Origin: Carallia brachiata
Taxonomy: Eukaryota; Streptophyta; Magnoliopsida; Malpighiales; Rhizophoraceae
Direction: 5' to 3'
Length of the DNA: 64,000 nt
NCBI GenBank assembly: GCA_021464245.1
Contig: JADCRB010000038.1
Location: forward strand, 3,958,924 to 4,022,923
The notes under the pieces were generated by a model that ran no database searches, was not told the origin of the DNA, and saw only the letters and a list, made by a program, of their open reading frames with translations. The position numbers were made by a program, and so were the translations under genes. Below are positions 48,655-60,205 of this stretch, in pieces (position 1 is the first letter of the stretch; the number at the start of each line of letters is the position of its first letter).

Positions 48655-49515
48655 CACACAAGTATAAAAGGAAAAAAGTTCAATAGTAAATTCATACTTT
48701 TTCCTTGCATTAGTATAAAAGGCGACAACGCAAGAATAAACTCTTATCTCGCACGAGTATAAAAGGCAAAAAGTTCAATGATAAATCCAAATTCTTATCT
48801 TGTATGAGTATAAAAAGCGAAAACTGAACAGCAAATTTAGACGCCTGTCTTGAACTAGTATAAAAGGTGAGACAACGACGACAAAAGCAGACTCCTTACC
48901 GGCACGATATAAAAGGTGAGACTACAACGACAATAAAAGCAGACTCCTTCCCTGCACTAGTATAAAAAGCGAGATAACAACAAAAGCAGACTCTTTGTCC
49001 AAACGAGTATAAAAGGCGAGACGACAACGAAAACAAAATAGACTCCTGCCTCACACGAGTATAAAAGAAAAAAAGTACAACAATAAAAGTATACTCCTTT
49101 CCCACACGAATATAAAAGCGAGAGGACAACAACAATAAAAGTAGAATGCTTGCCCCGCTTGAGTATAAAAGGCAAGATGACAATAAAAGTAGACTCCTTA
49201 GCAGCAAAAGTATAAAAGTCGAGACAATGACAACAACAACAAAAATATACTCCTTACCTAGAAAAAAAGGCAGGATGACAGCGACAACAATAGCAAAAGC
49301 CTACTTCTAACCCACACAAGTTTAAAAGGAGAGAGGGAAATAATAAAATAAAACTTTTGACCCATATGAGTATAAACTATGAACGACCCAAAAACCAAAA
49401 ATCAGGACCCCGTTCAAAACTGCTGCCTCACATGAGTATAAATTATGAATGACCTAAAAAAAAAAAATCAGGATTTAGTACAAAACTCTTAGCCCGCATG
49501 AGTATAAATTGTGAA
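48655..49515 (+). repeat. Minisatellite, about 50-bp unit with a TATAAAA core
   Basis: About 16 diverged units of roughly 48-60 bp. Each has GAGTATAAAAGGCGAGAC or a variant, then a GACAACAACAAAAGC-type stretch and AGACTCCTTGCC. The TATAAAAG core is kept in most units and decays to TATAAATTATG in the last three. Such tandem arrays in the untranslated part are a known habit of Tat/Ogre elements. Confidence 0.9.
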
Positions 49516-51103
49516 CGTTCAAAAAGATAGAAAAAAAAAGATTGAGTGTTTGAGTCTGAATTATTATCCTAGTCTTAACCTTTACTAACCTTTATCGTAT
49601 GTCAAACTTTTGTTCCCTTTCAGTAAGAAAAATGGAACCTGTAGCAAGACGTCAAGACAACGAAGAGGATAAGTCACCCCGCACTAGATGATAATTAAGT
49701 TCGACACAGCTACAAATCTCGTAGCTCTCCCGAGTTGCTCTATGACAACAGCTGTGCGGAACAATCGAAATGAAAAATGTGTATTTCTATTTTTAGAATT
49801 GGAGAAGTAGGGAGAGATCAACACTGAGAGTTACTATTTCTGCAGCATAGCTTGTTTCGACTACCACAACAGTTCCTATGGTGGATCTCATAAGTATTCC
49901 TTCGTCCTCAAATGAAGTTGCGAGCTCGACCTCCACCGCTGTAATGGTCCCTCAAGGCTATTTTGACCAAAATCATAACATGTTGTAGTATACGTATAGG
50001 TTCCGAAGGTTTTATTTCCTATCATATAGAGTCTCTGGCTCCAGTCAGGGATTCATCCCTTGTGTGTACTTTAATCTGAGAGAAAACTAGGAAGAAGCCA
50101 CTTCGGCGAGACTTTGCCTCTTTTGCTAGTACATCCCTACGACGTTAATCGGTCAAAAAGTTCCAGTAGCTTCGATGTTTTTAATCTGTCGAACGAAGAC
50201 TCGATTGACTTGGAGGTACGTCTCGAGCCCCGCGAGGTCGGCCGATAAGGATAAGGTGCAACTATTTTTGCGGCCCATGGTATTACCTTGACTTTTGTAA
50301 CATGGGTCAGCCGCCATCTCATTTGCCCTTATGGTAGAAAGAGACGTAAAGGAACCCCACCTGATTCAGCATATCTTTTTTTTTTTTGACTTTTGCCAAA
50401 AAAAAAAAAAAGCTTTTGTTATGTATATATTTCATGCATTCTCAAGTCATAGAACTCACCTCTCAGCTCTTCTTTCTCTCTGAAGAAAAGAAGAAAACTA
50501 GTCTATGTGCTCTAGTTTTTAGGAAATTCTTTAATCAAAAACCTAGAGACATACAAGTTAGAAAGAGAAAGAGTTATTTTCTTCGAAGAATCCTTGAATC
50601 TCAACCATTGACACGATCATGGTCAATGAAATTTCAACCACTCTCCTTAGTTTATAACTATCACAACGTGTAGAGAAGTTGTGATCATCCTCATGGGGTT
50701 CACAAATATGGCGGCGAAGGAAGTCCCGACTACTTTCCTTATGTCATGACATACAGAGGAATCATCACTACAACCCATCTCTCTGTGTGCCGGCATTGAA
50801 GTTCCATGGGACTGAGCTTCCTCTATGGGAAGGTTCAAGTTCTTTATTTAACTGGATCATTCTCACCTAAGTCATGGAACTTTGGTTTCGATATTGGTTG
50901 GATCATTCTAATCAGCCTCTAGGGGAATCTCTACAAGGTCATATCGGGTTCTATGGAAGCCCAATATCAGCTAGGCTAGTCGGAGTTAAAGACTTCAAAA
51001 TTTAATGTTCCTCAAGACGTCTCAACCTTCAAGCCGAACTTTAAGACTTTGTTCGAATTGCGTCCCAAGGTTCTGCCTCAATAAGCCTTAAAATGGGGGC
51101 ATT
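49516..51103 (+). other. Non-coding 3' internal region of the Tat-type element
   Basis: More balanced base composition than the window, but no pol reading recognised on either strand. It ends with the polypurine tract AAAATGGGGGCA (51090-51101). Confidence 0.55.
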
Positions 51104-52097
51104 TGTAAACAAAAATAAAATAAAATAAAATTCAAGGGTCAGCAATCTAGGAGATGGAAAAAAAAGTCAGTGCCGACCCAACCGATCAAAAAATAAGTTG
51201 GTGAAATGTCATTTCTCTACCCAAATGAATCCCATCCCTAGTGGAAGAAGAATTGCAAAACATTGCAATTTCCTTAAAAACCAAATTTTTTCCTTCGACC
51301 TGTTTTCGTATTTTGGGCGTATGCTCTCTAAATGCCACTGAAGTGGATCTTCCAGATCAAAAGTCTAAAATATTAAATATATTCATTTCCAAACATATTT
51401 TAGGTGTGTGCTCTCTAGTTGTCACTAAATGGGATGTGCTAGATCAAAAATATAAAATATTAAAATGTTAAATATCTGGCTGAGATCAAGCCTCCTACAG
51501 CCCTTAGTGGAGTCAAACAAGTTTATTTAAGGTCAATCCCTTTACGGCGTCAGTGGAATTCACTTGAGATCAAGCCCCTACAATTCTTAATGGAGTCAAA
51601 TTAGTTCGTCTAAGATTAAGTCTCAGTCTTCAGTGGAATTACTCGAGATCAAGACCATATGGCCCTCACCAGGGTCAAACCAATCTAATTGAGATCAAGT
51701 CTCTACAACCCTTATCGGAGTTAAGATATCCATCTGAGATCAAGTATCGACCCTTAATGGAATTACCTAAGATCAAGCTTATACGACCCTTACCGGAGTC
51801 AAGTCAAATCGATTAAGATCAAGTCTCTATGGCTGTTATTGGAGTTACGACATCCGTATGAGATCAAGGTTCGAATCTCAATGGATTTTATTCCTTCAGT
51901 TCAAGAGTAAGCTGTGGAATTCATTCTCTTTCGTTCAAGATCAAGCTCATAAGCTCTTGACGAAATTACACAAAGAAGCATTAATCAGAAGATTCACCGA
52001 GAGATCGACCTCACTTAAATTTTAAATTTATATTTGTAATTTGTGGTTATATTTTCGAAGTCTAACTGTCTGAGATTCGAAACTTACAACCCTTTCA
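51104..52097 (+). repeat. 3' LTR of the Tat-type element
   Basis: 994 bp, same order of GAGATCAAGC units as the left LTR, preceded by the polypurine tract and followed by CTCAT. Confidence 0.88.
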
Positions 52098-52409
52098 CTC
52101 ATTGCAAATTTTTTGTTGGGAACTCTAATATATTATGCTGCCAAAATCCGCTAATATACGGACAATCAAAACAAGAAAATTTTTCTTTGCAATAGTAGTG
52201 CAAGTGAAAAAAAATATAATATAAGAAATGAACATTTTATAATTTGAACGAAAAATAGTAAATATCAATATAACCAAATATTACAATTACATTTTAGTAA
52301 TCAATAATAACAATCAGTAATCAGTAACAAAATCAATAATCAGTAACAGCAATTAACAATTGATAATAACAATAATAATAAATAACAGGTAAACCAAACA
52401 TACCCTAAA

Positions 52410-53035
52410 TCATTTATTATTTAACTTATTAGATAATTTATATAATTTATTATTTAACTTATCATTTTATTTTCATTTTCATCATTTAATTTTAATTTGA
52501 TACAATCAACACTTCTATTTTGTTTCAATTTGATTACTTCACGACTCGATTAGATAAAAATTATAGAATTCTCCACCTAAAAAATATATTTTAATATAAT
52601 TAGGTCCAATTTGCGGTTTTTTTTTTCCAATTAACATCTTGAATTATTAAAATTATTTAGGTCATTTTAAATTATACTACAATAGCAATGATAACAATTC
52701 AACAAAAAATTTCCTGATGTATTTTTTTTCAATTTTTAGACTCTTGAAGTTTTAGAGAGAGATAATTATTTTATTAATGTTTTGAGTGACTTATAATTAT
52801 TTTATTTTTTAGTTGTGAGTAACTTTGACTACATGATTTGGAATAATCACAATAAGTTTAATATATTAAATGTTAATTGAACAAAAGAAAAATGATAACT
52901 TAATTGCACAACACATTATTAGTTTAGGGGTAGAATTTAAAACTTTTCATCTAATCTTGTTAATATAAAGTGATGAAATGATTAAATTGAAATCAAATTG
53001 ACCTTTGACAATATCATTGACTGGAAGCTTAGTTA
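52410..53035. other. A/T-rich intergenic, nothing recognised
   Basis: Low-complexity A/T sequence right of the split MITE; no exon or repeat boundary. Confidence 0.5.
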
Positions 53036-53039
53036 CTGT

Positions 53040-53530
53040 TTATGTTGGGGTGGATCCCGTCATAAATGCTTATACGCTCAAGCCAGTAACGACACAATAA
53101 GATAGTGAAGGCTTCAACGGTTCCCTCGATAGACCTGGGAAGCCAAGGCTTTCCAAGAAAAAGGTTACTCTTTGGAAGTGCTTACGTGTGTGTAGGATGG
53201 CTCAGAGTAGGATGTATGTTTGCATGTCTGAATGAATTCCAGAATTCTCATGTGTTTGTTTCTTATATATGAGTCAATAGTAATGGTAGTATAATGATTG
53301 AAAAGACTGATGCTTAGTTTTAGTGATGGAATGGATGGTTAAAGAGACTTTTTGGCCTCTGCTCATAGGCTACGACCTCGAGGTCATGAGGTTAGGAGCT
53401 CGGCATGGCTTGATGTGGCATGACTAGTCCTTGCTGTGGCCGGGTCGTTAGTGGGCCCCCTTATGGGCCTTGCTAGGCATTGGCGATCAATGTCTTGAGG
53501 GTTGGGCCCATACCGTATAGTCAAACTATG
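53040..53530. mobile_element. Possible solo LTR or LTR fragment
   Basis: A GC-richer block starting near TGTTGGGGTGGATCC, with TTATATATGAG as a possible TATA region at about 53263 and CCATACCGTATAG near the end. The style fits a plant gypsy LTR. No partner LTR and no sure ends. Confidence 0.3.
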
Positions 53531-56500
53531 TTCAAGGATCCTTATCAATGTTGGAAGATTTAATTGCAAGAATTAAAGGAAAATTGAAAAAAAAAAAATA
53601 ATTTAGAGACAAATGATATAATTTTCTTCTGATCATCTATGCATTTCTCTACACAACTCTAAATCATGCAATTTTTTTTTTTCTTCAAATGGAAACTAGA
53701 CTCTAAATCATGACTTGTTTGGCATGACCTTTATCATCTTTCGTTTCATATACTCTTCCAGTCTTTTCTCTTCATTCTCCAAATTTCATAATTTGATATG
53801 GGTGAACATTGTTGAGTTTGAGAATATCCTTTCTTTTTTGTTGAGTTGAACATTAATGTGTGTTCCAACCTTCACTCATCAACTCCTTTTGCTATTTTGT
53901 TATTCCTTCTCTTTTTGCACTTGCATCGCTTCTTTTCTATTTGTGTATTCATTTACTTTAATCCTTTCATTAGTGGCACTTAAACAAAATACATTAACAA
54001 TACTGCACAATTTATTGTTATCATCAAAATTGAAAAAAAAAAATCTAGGATCCAAAAGCCTAGTAACATTATCCTCTCAGAAAACAACATTCAATCTAAA
54101 AGTTATGTGATGGTATCGGATAACAATGTATTTGATCTCATTAAAGATATAAAGTTACATATTGATAAAGTACAAAAATATAACATAACTTATACTATTC
54201 TTAAATTTTTCTACGTACTAACTTGAACTCTTAAGTTGATTCGGCGTTCTAAGACTTTTTCTGATATAGATCTTTATGCTTTAGCAATGTGGAAATTTTT
54301 AATAAAACAAAAAGTGACATGACTTATAATACTTATAGTTTTTTCTACTTACTAACTTGGGTTATTAGGTAGATTTAAGGTTCCAAGATTTTATCTATTA
54401 TGGTATTATAGTTTAGTTTAGCCTTTTGTCTACATTCGTCAATAAACAGTTTAATCTTTTTACATAAGGGTTGGCTCATTTCATTGTAGTTTTCTTGTGT
54501 TAAGTGCTAATTGAGTTTAACATGTGTTAGGGGGACGTGTTAAAGAATATTAAATTCCATATTGGTAAATTACAGAGATCCCTATTTACTAACTTATAAT
54601 ATTCTTAGACTTTCCCATCTACAAACTTGAGATTTTATATAGATTTGAGGTTCTAATTCTTTATCTAACATTAGATTTTTGTATTTTGTCATTATTAAAC
54701 TTTATCTTCATTTAATTGGTGCCGACCGGCCGAGAGATATAATTCGTTCCACAAAGCACGTACGTTCACGCATAAAAAACAAACAAGATGAATCATTGTC
54801 CACAACTCAATCGTTCATGGGGAAGGACTCAGTTTTCTATATGGATATGGATAAATGTTAATGGCCTAAACATTGCTGTCCCCATCATTATTTGTAATAC
54901 AATAACTGTTATATTTTATGCAATAATAGTGATAAAATGTGAACAAAAAAACGATGATTTTTTCTTCTTGTTTTTGTGGCATATTTTGTGAATATGGTTA
55001 TAAAAGTTTCTTATTTGTTACATTACAGACAAATTTTTGGATGGTTTTCTTCTACCATCTAATGAGACTCTATAGATATAGCTAGCAATAAGCGCAAAGT
55101 TGGATAAGCAAAAAGTTGCCGCACGTCCCGTTCATGCCGTTGTAGATTTCAAACATACTTATTCATGATCTTGTTGTGTTAGTTCCATAAGCATTCATGA
55201 TCCTCTCAGCCAGGCTATAGCTTGCAAAGCTAATTAATTGGCATAATCTTCAGAAACTTCGATTCAAAGCCTACATATACCTAAGATAATTAGCGGGTTT
55301 ATGTCAAGAAGGTGACTATCTCCAATTGTACAGCACATGGCATATGAGGGGCCTCTAATGGGCAAAAAAAATTACATTGTTCGATGCAAAACATGCAACA
55401 GAAATGTAAGCAACCGCACATTTTCAATCCTCTTACCACAAAATGTCATAACAAACTTTTTTTTTTCTTTTAATGTCAATGTGCGTTAACAAAACAAAAG
55501 CTGAAACTGAAAACAAAAACAAACAGAACGCGAAGAAAGTCACTAAATAATTGTACTAACTTTCGGCATTGCCGTGCCAATTAAATCTGCATGAAGAAGG
55601 TGATCAATGCACACAAAACAATTTTTTGGTATGCGGATTTTTAAGAAAATTACACATTCATGCCTCCACAATCTCCCTTTAGTCAAAGGATTGAGGTGCC
55701 CACTAGATGGTTGATGCACAGGCATATAATTAATCACCAGAAAACATGCCCCACATACTTTTACTTGTTTTTAATATCCGGAAAGAGATAATTAAATCGT
55801 TTGAAGACAAAATATAGATATACATGTAGATTTTCTTTTTGTGCATAAAAAATAAAAAGCACCGAAATAGACAAATTACAGAAAAGGCACATTCGAACGT
55901 AGATGGAAGATATAGATGAAGACAATTTAAGCTTTCTAGGTGTTAAAATAACAATTCTAGTAAGCAACATATCAGTTTAACTTTTGAGTCACAAACATGC
56001 AAGACAATTGAGCCCACTGCAAAAATAACAAAGTAGTGGGATGTAAAAGAACAAAGAATTGAAGAAAGCTGAAATTAAATTAAAATTTAATATTTGAGTG
56101 GGTCGGTAATAACTTTTTTGCCTTTTTTCATAGAAAACGAAATTTAATTAAAGGAGAAATTTAATTTGCTTCATTTTTTTGGTACGTTTAATTAAAGGGG
56201 ATTTCTAATCTTGCATCTTAAAGTTGATTTTCTGTTGACCATGATTAATACGGCATGTAAAGTTGGGAATCTTTAATAAGTTGAAAACAAAAGTGCAAGA
56301 TTTATCCGAGTGTTACTTTTAGGCTTGTCTCTCTTGTTGGATGTGTCGTGTAATCAAAAAGTTTAAATTCTGGAAGACATATTCGTTAGGGTTATCCAAA
56401 TGCCAAAACAACAAAAAATAATTAGCCGACAATGGCTAATTGCCAATCTTGGAGTCAAAAGAAACGGTTTTTTAGTTAGTGGAAATCGATCGGAAAAAAC

Positions 56501-56725
56501 AATAGACAACATGAAACGTTGTTTTGATTCACTCTTTGCAAATGAAGCAACGATACATACAGAAAGAAATTGTCCAATAAAAGTTACTTTTGGCAATGAA
56601 AAAGCACCATTATTTCGCTTCTCAACAAATTCAAATTTTTTTTAGAGAAAACAAATTTATATGCACAATGTTTTCTCATCTTCAATTATTTATAATAAAA
56701 GTGAAGAATATTTTGAAAAGGTATA
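53531..56725. other. Intergenic, no gene recognised
   Basis: Several 60-80 codon ORFs occur on both strands (for example 53856-54110 and 56400-56645), but none has recognisable motifs. The last, with a KRNGFLVSGNRSEKTIDNMK stretch, is the most protein-like, yet I cannot place it. Scattered A/T-rich text otherwise. Confidence 0.4.
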
Positions 56726-56734
56726 GGTCCACTA

Positions 56735-57302
56735 CTAGGTTGCACCGACACGGACACGGCGACACGGACACGTAGGACACGGATACGGCGACACGTCAAT
56801 TTTAAAAAAATTAGGACACGGACACGGCATAGACACGTATGTGTATATATATATATATATAAAAGTAAATATTATTATTTAAAACAAAATATAAATTATA
56901 ACTTAAAATATAACATATATAAATTTAATTTTTATTAAAATAAATCTTATAAAATATATTTTTTAAGTATATTTAAAATCTCACAATACATATTAAATAA
57001 TAAATATTAATAAAAAACAATAACTTTAAAAAAAATTCAAATCTTTCCTAATTCCTACTCTCCTTCATTTAAATTTAAAAAAAAAAAAAAGACAAACCCA
57101 TCCCTTTTCATTTTTTTACTTTTCTTTTTGTTAGCAGTGTCCGCGTGTCCGAGCCATGTCCGATTTTTTTTTTTTCAAATTTTTTTTGGCGGACACTTTT
57201 TGGCGTGTCGGACACGTGTCCGTACCGTGTCCAAGGCGTGTTCGTGTCCGAGAAGTGTCCGACACGGACACTTCCTTAAAATAGGAGTGTCCGTGCATCC
57301 TT
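56735..57302. mobile_element. MULE-like MITE, copy 2
   Basis: Flanked by a perfect 9-bp duplication GGTCCACTA (56726-56734 and 57303-57311). Ends CTAGGTTGCACCGACACGG and, as complement, AAGGATGCACGGACACTCC. Arms are rich in ACACGGACACGG / GTGTCCGACACG, with an A/T core. Its right end in complement matches the left end of copy 1, so the two are inverted relative to each other. No coding capacity. Confidence 0.85.
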
Positions 57303-57311
57303 GGTCCACTA

Positions 57312-58160
57312 TAAAAGGTACACATATTGAATTTAAGATAATATTTGGTTAGTTGTTATGGGCCTACGAAAATTGCTGAGTTTTAAAGAAGGAAAAAAAT
57401 CTATTACGGCGACTTTGAAAGAAAGTATGAGGACAAGAAAAATTTATCAGAAGCAATTTTAAATGATAATGATACATTAAAAAATTTATAGGAAACTTTC
57501 AGAAAATTATAAAAAATATATATTCATGGAAATAAAACATATTTATTGATGAGGGAGGAGAGAATGGCCGCCCCACCAATCCTTATAGATCTGTCCATTC
57601 TTTCAAACTGTTCCATTTCCTTAGTATATCTAAATTATTTTAACTTGGAGATCAAACAATAATGAGATTTTTTTTTAACCATTTATATCTTTATAGAGTC
57701 TAATAGTTCTACCACTAAACCATAATTATTATGACTTTTGTCTTTTCTTTATTAAATTTATTTATCTAATTGATTATGTCCACAACTGTAAATGTGTGTG
57801 ATCGTAAATTATAAAAAGAGTTTGGTTAGATGACTGGTTTTATTGACAAATTGTTCTATAAAGTCAAATTGGGTTTATATTGTAAGATGTTCATGTAAAC
57901 ATGCATTAAATGATAACAAACAATTTGGTGGCAGTGGCAGAAAAGGTACCATCGAAATCAAGGAAAGATATGATTACACATAGTAATTAAGCCCAGAGAA
58001 GATCTATGGGTGCTCAGGTGGGGACTAAAGACAAGAACTTCGCGTAATTTGAGGTCGGGTAATGGAAAAGACAACAGGACACACGATGGATCTGTTTGTC
58101 AGCTTATAGACGCCATTGCCATTATCGTTTCGGCTTAAAAATTATTGTGCTACATCGCGC
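57312..58160. other. Upstream region of the second CLE gene
   Basis: No gene or element recognised. The last few hundred bases are presumably promoter DNA of the CLE gene. Confidence 0.45.
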
Positions 58161-58171
58161 ATTTGCATTAT

Positions 58172-58177
58172 TATAAA
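58172..58177 (+). promoter_or_regulatory. TATA box of the second CLE gene
   Basis: TATAAA about 115 bases before the ATG at 58292, leaving room for a short leader. Confidence 0.55.
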
Positions 58178-58291
58178 TTCGGTTCCGGTATCATGATTTT
58201 GCATTGCTTCAGTTGTTATCATCCCACTTTAGTTTCCACCTCAAGCTATAAACTATAACTAGCTAGCCACTCAAATCTTAAAGCTGCTATA

Positions 58292-58546
58292 ATGAAGGCT
58301 TCAACATTGTTGTTCATTTTCGTGTTGTCGTTGAATGTGGTTGTCCTGAACGCATTTCGTTATCGGGGGCTTATGGTTATGCCTAAAAGGATCGATAGCG
58401 GTTCTCTTTTGCATGACTTGGGCTATGATTTGTCCAAATTGGAGCATGTTATGAGGAGGGCTGTGACGGATGCATCCACCACAAGACTTTCACCTGGCGG
58501 GCCGGATCCTGAACATCACTCTGAGCCTGTTTCGGCAATTCCCTAG
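58292..58546 (+). CDS. CLE peptide precursor, variant motif RLSPGGPDPEHH
   Basis: Intronless 84-residue secreted prepropeptide. Signal peptide at residues 1-21 (MKASTLLFIFVLSLNVVVLN, Ala), variable region with LGYDLSKLEHVMRR, then the CLE motif at residues 65-76 and a tail SEPVSAIP. Positions 1-9 and 11-12 fit the CLE1-7 class that signals through CLV1/BAM-type receptor kinases. Position 10 is Glu; Arabidopsis members have Arg, Gln or similar there, so charge is reversed. The 8-residue tail is longer than the 4-residue tail of the gene at 25388. The start is the only suitable ATG. The pair shares strand, single-exon structure and motif but little else, indicating an old duplication or independent members of one cluster. 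Confidence 0.93.
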   Translation: MKASTLLFIFVLSLNVVVLNAFRYRGLMVMPKRIDSGSLLHDLGYDLSKLEHVMRRAVTDASTTRLSPGGPDPEHHSEPVSAIP

Positions 58547-59640
58547 AGATTTTAGCAGCAGATTGAGCCACCGTCAAGAGAAATTATTAGATAAACTTGG
58601 AGTTCTGAGGTTGTTAATCCGTTTTTCTAGAAAAACTAGGTTTATCTGATAATTTTTCTTACATAGCAAGTTTAAAAAGGCCACTCTGCAAATTTTAATC
58701 CTGTGACAAATTTACGCACCTCGCTACCAAATAATAAGTATCCAATCTTGCTTGCTGGTATTTTAGCTTCTTTACTTTCTGTCCTTGCGACAGTTAATGT
58801 GCAACAGCATACCACTAGTAAGTTGTAACGGTATTTTGTGATGCTTTGATTATGACATGCCACAACATCAATCTACATCCTTTGGAATTTGGTTCTCTTC
58901 GGTCTTCATGGATTAAGTCTTCATAGCCTAACCTGACGACGTGTCATGCTCATATGTTAAAATTGATGACGCAGCCATGATGGTTGAGTTTGATCATGAC
59001 GCTTTCAAGTTGGGTCAATTGGGTTATCTAATTTGAAGCTCAAACTTACTTAATGTTCACTTGATTTCTAATACTAATAATTACAAAAACCAAAATCCTA
59101 TTATTTTGAATTCTAAAAAAATTATTAAACGAGAACTACTATGTAACATGCCTTAGTGAGCAATATGTTAGGCACAAAAAGGCAAATAAGTTTTCTATAT
59201 TTAACTTCATTTATTCATAGAATCAAGTAACATGTAACTAGTCCACATTTTTTGTTGTTCATATGTCATTCCTTAAATATTGTTACCTAATTTTTCTCTT
59301 ATGAAAAAACTAATCCTTTAAACACAAGAATTACTTAAAATCTAGAAACCTTTTCAATACGTGATCGGTTGGCTTTAACTAAGGCACCTTGTCAATGCTA
59401 GGTGATGAAGGTTTCTTTAGTTAAGGACATTTGATAAGACAAAGAAAAAGTTAGGATGCTGGGCTAAAACCTAACGTTAGCATTCAGATGTCTAAATCAA
59501 AGAGGATTCCGAAGAGTAGAGAAGAAGGTGAAATTAACGGAAGAAGATTACCTGGAGGGTGTAGATTCATTTAGCGTTTATAAGCCCTTTGGTGGGTTTC
59601 TATTTGTTGGAAAGAGAAAGGACTAGCAAGTTTGGCATGT
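58547..59640. other. 3' flank of the second CLE gene, then possible LTR-like text
   Basis: 3' UTR and intergenic. From about 59450 the sequence becomes less A/T-rich and continues, after the MITE at 59649, into a possible LTR region. No gene recognised. Confidence 0.4.
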
Positions 59641-59648
59641 CAAGCTAG

Positions 59649-60205
59649 TAGGGGTATTAAAAAAATCGAAATTTCAGTTAACCAACAAAACCGAACTGAA
59701 TTTTCAGTTAATCGAATTGATTTTATAATCAGTTAACTAAACTGAATAAAAACTGAAATTTCCAGTTCAGTCTTAGTTTTTTATATTAAAAAATAGTAGT
59801 TAACCGAACATAACCAAAATGCCATTATACATATATATATATATATTTTTTTTATAATAATAGAAAAAATATTATTAATACAGTAATTGTCAACAAATAA
59901 ATGTTAATAAAATATTATTATATCTCAAATAATTACTTATTTATTTTTTTATGTATAATGATAATTATATTTTTTAAAAAAATATATGTCAAAAAAATAT
60001 ATTTTTTTTTTACATTTAGATTATAATATTAAAATTTTTTATTATTAAATTCAGTTAACTATATAATTAACCAAAATCGAACTGAAATTTTCAGTTAACC
60101 AAATTTTTAGTTCAGGAATAGTTTTCAATTTTGCACGACCGAAAATTTTAGTTCATAAATAGTTATGATAGTTCATTTCAGTTAGCCGAACTGTAAATAC
60201 CCTTA
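59649..60205. mobile_element. hAT-type MITE
   Basis: Ends TAGGGGTATT and, as complement, TAAGGGTATT. Flanks CAAGCTAG (59641-59648) and CAAGCTAA (60206-60213) form an 8-bp duplication with one mismatch. The subterminal parts are rich in TTTCAGTTAACC / CGAACTGAA words and the core is A/T. It interrupts the sequence between AAGCTAG and TACCCTATAAAAGG. Confidence 0.75.

Larger units (their letters stand above)
45101..52097 (+). mobile_element. Gag-only gypsy element of Tat/Ogre type
   Basis: LTRs 45101-46102 and 51104-52097 start TGTAAAC and end TTTCA. Flanks TTCAT and CTCAT are a 5-bp duplication with one mismatch. After the left LTR, TTTCTGGCACGCTCAGTGG (about 46105) is the leader typical of plant Tat-lineage gypsy elements; AAAATGGGGGCA before the right LTR is the polypurine tract. 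The interior has a broken gag (46850-47960), then poly-A, CCAAAT-type repeats and a 50-bp minisatellite. No protease, RT or integrase was seen. It is therefore non-autonomous. Confidence 0.85.
44674..52405. mobile_element. Harbinger-like MITE split by the Tat-type gypsy element
   Basis: Left end TGGGGCGTTTGG (44674) after TAA; right end CCAAACATACCC before TAA (52406-52408). The inverted ends and 3-bp TAA duplication fit PIF/Harbinger (Tourist-like) MITEs. The two halves (44674-45100 and 52103-52405, about 730 bp together) both contain AATCAGTAAC / GTTGCTGATT-like words. The 7-kb gypsy element sits between. The assignment rests on short ends. Confidence 0.5.

Noticed and set aside
48896..49207. 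Minus-strand Ser/Leu/Val-rich ORFs resembling membrane proteins
   Set aside because: They follow the minisatellite period exactly, so they are repeat translations.
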